From: Treponema primitia ZAS-2
GTDB lineage: Bacteria; Spirochaetota; Spirochaetia; Treponematales; Breznakiellaceae
NCBI RefSeq assembly: GCF_000214375.1
Contig: NC_015578.1
Coordinates: 3,162,001-3,226,000 of the forward strand
Direction: 5' to 3'
Length of the DNA: 64,000 nucleotides
The position numbers and the translations under genes are program-made. Within the stretch, counting starts at the first letter, position 1, and each line of letters begins with the position of its first letter. Positions 59,776-64,000 of the stretch are shown here, in pieces. Under the pieces are notes generated by a model, which worked only from the letters and a program-made list of their open reading frames with translations, made no database searches and was not told where the DNA came from.

Positions 59776-61977
59776 CTACTCCTCCTTAGCGTGTCTCCTG
59801 GCATAGAGCGCATAGCTGACTGCGATGCGTGATTTTTCAATATTTTCCGTGGTTCCGAATTTCAAAAACCAATTCCGCAGCTTTTCGTCCGGTATATTCC
59901 GTGCAGCCATGTACCGGAAATTGCTCGCCCAAACCATGTCCCGCAGGTTTCCTTTTATTCTGAAATTTTTCGCCCGGTTGGCAAAGTCTATCATTTTATA
60001 AACAAGCCCGGCGCTCAGCTTTCCTTCATTTAAATACTTAAAAAATTTTTCTCCCTCATCAAGGAGCTTATCGTACTCTTCCCAGCTAACGGTTACCCCA
60101 AACACGCAGATACCGTTTTTAACAATGCCCCCATTAGTCTGCCGCCCTTTTGCCATTTCAAGCGCCGCGTCCGCTTCTTCCGCAATGTTCCGCACCGGCA
60201 ATGCGGGGTTAGCCATGGCAATCCCCCCGGAAAGGGTTACCGAAGGATTGCGGTTGGTAAACTTCTCCAGCTCTTTTCTGAAGTCTCCGGCAAAGCGCAT
60301 CACCGCATCCCAGGCGCCCAGCACGCACAGATCGTCTCCCCCTGAAAACACGGTGTAAATTTTTTCACTGTATTCAGGGTGGCCATTGACAAACCGGGCA
60401 TAGTAGGCGGAAAAGAAATAGTGCAATTGGCGGCTCAGGGCAGCGTAGGCAGCAAAAGAAACCCTGTCCCCAAGGGAAGAGGAAAACACCAGGCCCAGGT
60501 TGTCGATATCCGCCTTAAACATGGCGAGTTTATTGCTTCCCTTAGAGCAGCCCGCGATATCTTCAAAGGTTTTAAGGATGCCCCTTTTCTCATCCATCCA
60601 GGGCGCCACATAGGGCAGAAACATCAGCGGACTGCCCGCTTTATATTCGTTGATAGTGTACCCGGAAGGGGATTCGTTTTTCTGCTGAATTGCAATCATG
60701 CTGCCAAGAGGAAGCAGTTTTTCTGTTTTAAGGACCACCCTGTTCGCCCGCAGAAGTTTCCCGCCCAGGGCAATCAGATCGGAACAGTTGGGGCAAATCT
60801 TCTTGTCCCCTCCATCGCCATAGGGCAGCTTTCCCGGCAATACCCCGCAGCAGGCACATTCGCCGTTTTCCAGGAGGCTGCTATAGAAGGATTCCAGAAC
60901 CGGCCCTTCTGCATCGAGGAAGGTCTGCATTTTCCGCTGCTTTGCCCACTCCGCATCGGTCCCGATTCTATTCAGCAAATCCTGCACAAGCCCTTTCCCC
61001 AGATCGTCATCCCCTGCGGAAACCCCATCGGAAAGGATAAACATAAGCTTACCCGCAAATTCCCCGGCAAAATACCGTTCCAGTTCGAGCCTGAGGCCGG
61101 GAATAGCATTCCTGTTCTCCTGAGTATTCGCTACCATCAGAAGGAATTTCCCCCCGGCGGAACTAATGATGCTTTCCCGGGACCCCTTGAAACACAAGGC
61201 CAGGTATTCCGCAATAACTTCGCTTAGTGCCCAGACCTGAAAACTACGGGCCCGCAGCATTTTTGCGCTTTGTTTGGTGTCCTTTAAATCAAAAATATAC
61301 CGTTGGATACCCGACATATCGCCGTTGATAAACAAAAACCCGGCTTCCTTTCCCGACGAAAGGGCCTCAAGGGATTCCGTCCCCGCCGCCTGATGATAGC
61401 GGTACAGCGCCCCGGCAAAAGCGGCGGTACTTTTTGAGTATTGATAGAAGCTGACCAGGGGATCCGTCCCGGAAGGGACACACCAAAGGTAATGTTCAAA
61501 CAGGGTATCCAGGGCAGGCATAAATTCCACCCAACCCTTACCGCTCAAAGCCTGAAAATCCTTTTCAAACCCCCGCATAATTTCCCGGTAAGGTTCTTTT
61601 CCTGTTTTCTGATTTTCCGCAGAAAAACTAATACTGCCATCCATAGGACCAGGAACATAATAACTATGAACACTTTTCCTGTTATCAATATTCAGGGCAG
61701 AAACCATATGTACCAGGGGCTTTTCAAACGGCGAAGGAGCCCTTTCGGTTTTCCCCGGGACGCCGCAGCCTAACCCGCAGGCATGGGCAATGATCCCTTC
61801 GTCATATCCGGATGGGTTACGGTAAGCGGACGCCAGCCGAATAACTTCATCCGGGCGCACATCGGCAGGGAAATACGGCTTCAAGGATTGGAGAAAACCG
61901 TCGCCATACAAACCATCCACACCGTGAAGCCAAGCCGCCAGGACTACTTCGTTATAGCTTGCATGAATGTCATCCAT
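59776..61977 (-). CDS. cas10: CRISPR type III-A Cas10 (Csm1)
   Basis: 733 residues, the signature subunit. Palm-domain nucleotide cyclase keeps the active motif FSGGDDLCVLGAWD, so cyclic oligoadenylate synthesis should be possible. The N-terminal HD nuclease, however, reads LAAWLHGVDGLYG where LLHD(I)GK is expected; the Asp is replaced by Gly and the rest is weak, so single-strand DNA cutting is probably lost. A zinc finger occurs as CACCGVLPGKLP and CPNCSDL. Starts at ATG 61977, 9 bases after the cas6 stop. Length normal. Confidence 0.95.
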   Translation of the reverse strand: MDDIHASYNEVVLAAWLHGVDGLYGDGFLQSLKPYFPADVRPDEVIRLASAYRNPSGYDEGIIAHACGLGCGVPGKTERAPSPFEKPLVHMVSALNIDNRKSVHSYYVPGPMDGSISFSAENQKTGKEPYREIMRGFEKDFQALSGKGWVEFMPALDTLFEHYLWCVPSGTDPLVSFYQYSKSTAAFAGALYRYHQAAGTESLEALSSGKEAGFLFINGDMSGIQRYIFDLKDTKQSAKMLRARSFQVWALSEVIAEYLALCFKGSRESIISSAGGKFLLMVANTQENRNAIPGLRLELERYFAGEFAGKLMFILSDGVSAGDDDLGKGLVQDLLNRIGTDAEWAKQRKMQTFLDAEGPVLESFYSSLLENGECACCGVLPGKLPYGDGGDKKICPNCSDLIALGGKLLRANRVVLKTEKLLPLGSMIAIQQKNESPSGYTINEYKAGSPLMFLPYVAPWMDEKRGILKTFEDIAGCSKGSNKLAMFKADIDNLGLVFSSSLGDRVSFAAYAALSRQLHYFFSAYYARFVNGHPEYSEKIYTVFSGGDDLCVLGAWDAVMRFAGDFRKELEKFTNRNPSVTLSGGIAMANPALPVRNIAEEADAALEMAKGRQTNGGIVKNGICVFGVTVSWEEYDKLLDEGEKFFKYLNEGKLSAGLVYKMIDFANRAKNFRIKGNLRDMVWASNFRYMAARNIPDEKLRNWFLKFGTTENIEKSRIAVSYALYARRHAKEE

Positions 61978-61986
61978 ACCGTTTTT

Positions 61987-62910
61987 TCAACCTTCCTTTG
62001 CCCAAACAGTTACTCTACCTAATCCGAAATTAGTATTCTTCCCGGCATGAAAAATTTCCGCAAACCCCAGGCAGGCATATTCATAGGCCGAAAAAGCCCC
62101 TTCCAGGACCATGCTGCCCGTAAGCCCCCCAAACTGCATAGTTTTCCGCTGCCGGGCCGAATAGTGGGCAAAATCCCGCCATACCAAGTTTCTTTCTTTT
62201 ATAGCCCATGCTTCCGAAAAATAATATCCTCCCTCAACATCATTGTCATGGACAACGCCGTATTGGGAGCAGAGGGTACGGGTCCTGCGGTGAAGGCAGA
62301 GCGCAAAATCTGCCGCACTAAAACTGTCATCGTAATGGCCCTGGACCTTAAACCTGAGGGGTGAAAGCATTTGTACCATCAGCCGCCTCTGCTTCACCGC
62401 GCCGTCTCCGGGGACATATTCCCAAACATCGGGCTCAAAGCGGGTATTAAGTGTTTCCTCATCCTCCAGCAGTTCATGGCCATCATCGAAAACCCCGGTT
62501 ACCCTGAAAGGAACCCGTTCCCTCAGGATCCCCGCCTCCCCGCCTTTCTTGAGGGCATAAAAAAAATAGGGCAGGTATTTAATCGCCGGCCCTAAAAAAA
62601 TAAGGTACAAGCCCAGGGAATCCCCGGGTTTTTCAAGAAAACTCTCTGTTTCAATTATTACCGGATGGGAAATCCGATCCCGCCCTGAAAGCACAGGGTT
62701 ATCCCTGGGCAGGATTGACTCAAAAGCAAACCCGTATGCGCAGGTCCCGCTAAACATACAATCCGGGCACTTAACGCCATGGGCGATGCAGCAAATCCGG
62801 TGCAGCTGAGCACCAATAATACTTCTAAAGACAAACGCAGGAGGCACAGGAAACCGTAACTCCCCCGCAAAAGCCAGGGTGAATCTGATTTTTTTGTAAA
62901 ACAGCTTCAT
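61987..62910 (-). CDS. cas6: CRISPR pre-crRNA endoribonuclease Cas6
   Basis: 307 residues from ATG 62910. RAMP fold endonuclease that cuts repeat RNA. Features: FRSIIGAQLHRICCIAHG, CPDCMFSGTCAYGFAFES (cysteines of a small metal site), LYLIFLGPAIKYLPYFF, and the C-terminal glycine-rich loop HAGKNTNFGLGRVTVW. First gene of the cas operon and 122 bp from the array. The start has no Shine-Dalgarno; a promoter 7 bases upstream suggests a leaderless message. An upstream in-frame start at 62979 is rejected for the same reason. Confidence 0.88.
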   Translation of the reverse strand: MKLFYKKIRFTLAFAGELRFPVPPAFVFRSIIGAQLHRICCIAHGVKCPDCMFSGTCAYGFAFESILPRDNPVLSGRDRISHPVIIETESFLEKPGDSLGLYLIFLGPAIKYLPYFFYALKKGGEAGILRERVPFRVTGVFDDGHELLEDEETLNTRFEPDVWEYVPGDGAVKQRRLMVQMLSPLRFKVQGHYDDSFSAADFALCLHRRTRTLCSQYGVVHDNDVEGGYYFSEAWAIKERNLVWRDFAHYSARQRKTMQFGGLTGSMVLEGAFSAYEYACLGFAEIFHAGKNTNFGLGRVTVWAKEG

Positions 62911-62916
62911 GTGGGT

Positions 62917-62945
62917 ATTGTACCACCCGGGCATGCGGGGTACAA
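62917..62945 (-). promoter_or_regulatory. Promoter of the cas operon giving a leaderless cas6 message
   Basis: Minus strand TTGTAC (62945-62940), 17-base spacer, TACAAT (62922-62917). Six bases separate the -10 from ATG 62910, so transcription probably starts at the ATG. The -35 matches that of the toxin-antitoxin pair. Confidence 0.5.
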
Positions 62946-63032
62946 GCGGGCATTGCGGGAGGCCTCCGAAATGCCCCAAAGAAGAGAGCCATCTATTGGT
63001 GGCTAAAAAGAGAATTGCTAGGCATTACAGGG

Positions 63033-63502
63033 GGCAGTTTAATCCCTTAAACAGGTCAGTGGTTAAAATACGGGAAACTCAAATTGTATATTACCGTGTA
63101 AACAGTCGCAATCCCTTTTAATTCAGGTCATTGGTTAAAATCACAAAAACTAGACAAGCGTGTCAGATTGCACAAGTCGCAATCCCTTTTAATTCAGGTC
63201 ATTGGTTAAAATTGAAGGCACCGTTGAACATAACAACGTGGGGTTCAAGTCGCAATCCCTTTTAATTCAGGTCATTGGTTAAAATAAGTATAACCATTCA
63301 ACGTTGACGGATATCATGAAGTCGCAATCCCTTTTAATTCAGGTCATTGGTTAAAATCCATAAAAATGTAAAATATATATTATCACGTAAACGTCGCAAT
63401 CCCTTTTAATTCAGGTCATTGGTTAAAATTGGCCGAAAAATTACCAGTAAAAAAGGCTTACTTAAGTCGCAATCCCTTTTAATTCAGGTCATTGGTTAAA
63501 AT
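63033..63502 (-). CRISPR. Type III-A CRISPR array: six exact 37-bp repeats plus one decayed repeat, six spacers
   Basis: Exact repeats at 63105, 63176, 63249, 63321, 63393 and 63466, each 37 bp beginning GTCGCAATCCCTTTTAATTC and ending AGGTCATTGGTTAAAAT; spacers are 34-36 bp. A decayed copy lies at 63033-63069 (good match in its last 20 bases only). Reversed, the repeat ends GGGATTGCGAC, like the ATTGAAAC tag of type III crRNAs, so transcription is most likely on the minus strand with the leader at 63503 onward and the decayed copy at the tail. This agrees with the cas genes' direction. Confidence 0.95.
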
Positions 63503-63700
63503 ACACCCCCATATAATTCCTTATCCCACAATGCTTTATTTGCCACTTTTCGCGAACCCCTCTCTGAAATCCGATTTCACAGAAGCATAGTTCCCATTTC
63601 ATCCCATAACTCCTTTTTTTATAAGCAATTATCATTTATGCGAACCCTGTTCCCTCTGCTGCCTGCCCGGAAGCGGAAGAATTCGCAGACTGTCAAAAAC
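63503..63700 (-). other. Putative CRISPR leader
   Basis: AT-rich stretch (TATAATTCC, TTATCCCACAATGC, CCTTTTTTTATAAGCAATTATC) adjoining the last exact repeat on the inferred leader side; no gene is seen. The boundary is uncertain. Confidence 0.45.
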
Positions 63701-63835
63701 CAAAATGCAGGATACGAAACATATAGTAGAAATTCCGCCCTTTGTCTACGACACGCAGTGCCTCATCGAAAAAGATACCAAAACGGGACTGTGCCTCATT
63801 TAGAAAAAGATACCCAAAAATAACAGACTATACCG

Positions 63836-64000
63836 TTAGAGAGCTGGCAAACAATAGGAATGTATGGGAAAATATTGTTTACAGTTTATACAGAGCGCGG
63901 AGAAAACAAACGGATTATATCCGCACGGCTGGCCGATAAAGCTATACATAATATCGACATTGACAAATCCCCAACCCCGTACCTATACTACCCCCATACA
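63836..64000 (+). pseudogene. BrnT-type toxin C-terminal fragment (runs to window edge)
   Basis: The plus-strand frame from 63836 reads LESWQTIGMYGKILFTVY, TERGENKRIISARLAD, matching the BrnT C-terminal region (RYxxIG...E...RxISAR). Upstream, the frame is closed by TAA at 63821, the expected N-terminal half is absent, and a 26-base direct repeat with TGCCTCAT and GAAAAAGATACC (63751-63778, 63791-63818) precedes it. No ORF start is clear, so a decayed or truncated gene is likely; a short intact start beyond the right edge cannot be excluded. Confidence 0.55.

Noticed and set aside
62990-63032. A further decayed CRISPR repeat upstream of the first one (CTATTGGTGGCTAAAAAG)
   Set aside because: Similarity is short and the distance to the next repeat does not fit the array spacing.
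63742-63939. 65-codon plus-strand frame near the right edge
   Set aside because: It overlaps the BrnT-like remnant in the wrong frame and shows no recognisable residues.

Overview
The window looks like a chromosomal segment from a spirochaete, most likely a gut-type Treponema or close relative (the termite-gut treponemes are my best guess). Supporting signs are an archaeal-type V/A-ATPase operon in place of F-type genes, many repeat-bearing lipoproteins with spirochaetal lipoboxes, a GH3-family acyl-adenylating enzyme, and overall style. The species cannot be fixed from the sequence alone.

Layout. 1-6910 (minus): secG, ptsN and then a V/A-ATPase operon (G-like, C, I, K, F, E, A), running off the left edge inside subunit A. 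6911-7235: non-coding, with a large inverted repeat. 7236-11587 (minus): five tightly overlapping genes (methyltransferase, HypB/UreG-like GTPase, ABC ATPase, solute-binding-like protein without a signal peptide, HTH plus ligand-binding regulator) with no permease. 11864-22259 (plus): four large lipoproteins (FIVAR-like repeats, propeller-like repeats, Ig-like repeats, Fn3 plus 5'-nucleotidase C-terminal domain) and a TonB-dependent receptor. 22276-27162: a DUF364-type metal-related protein, divergent from tonB, followed by a complete FecBCD-type metal/siderophore importer. Together with the receptor this forms a cross-envelope metal-uptake locus.

27210-32411 (minus): a full branched-chain amino-acid ABC importer (SBP, LivH, M, G, F) with a CBS-ACT protein as the last gene. 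32547-34250: GH3 protein. 34603-36747: lipoprotein with four tandem repeats. 36879-38464: FliL-like protein and an MscS channel. 38552-41354 (plus): cupin, glmS and a stand-alone pyruvate-kinase C-terminal domain. 41355-42569: non-coding, hairpins and a decayed gene. 42570-43240: a PIN toxin-antitoxin pair. 43298-46817: aldo/keto reductase with ferredoxin domain, threonine aldolase, M24 peptidase. 46830-52341 (minus): five-gene group (LamG/Fn3 protein, TPR protein, HDOD protein, metallo-hydrolase, unknown). 52451-54496: uvrC.

54617-63502: a broken HicB antitoxin gene carrying a 117-bp palindromic element inserted exactly in frame, then a type III-A CRISPR-Cas operon (cas6, cas10, csm2-5, CARF-HEPN effector; minus strand) and its array of six exact 37-bp repeats plus one decayed terminal repeat. 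No cas1 or cas2 is present in the window. Cas10 keeps GGDD but its HD motif reads HG, so defence probably works through cyclic oligoadenylate and the HEPN RNase. A BrnT-like toxin fragment lies at the right edge.

Main points for follow-up: the permease-less five-gene operon, the in-frame palindromic insertion and a family of GGTG..CACC palindromes (one inside a gene), the metal-uptake locus with a 17-bp operator-like palindrome, and the type III-A system with an apparently dead HD nuclease.
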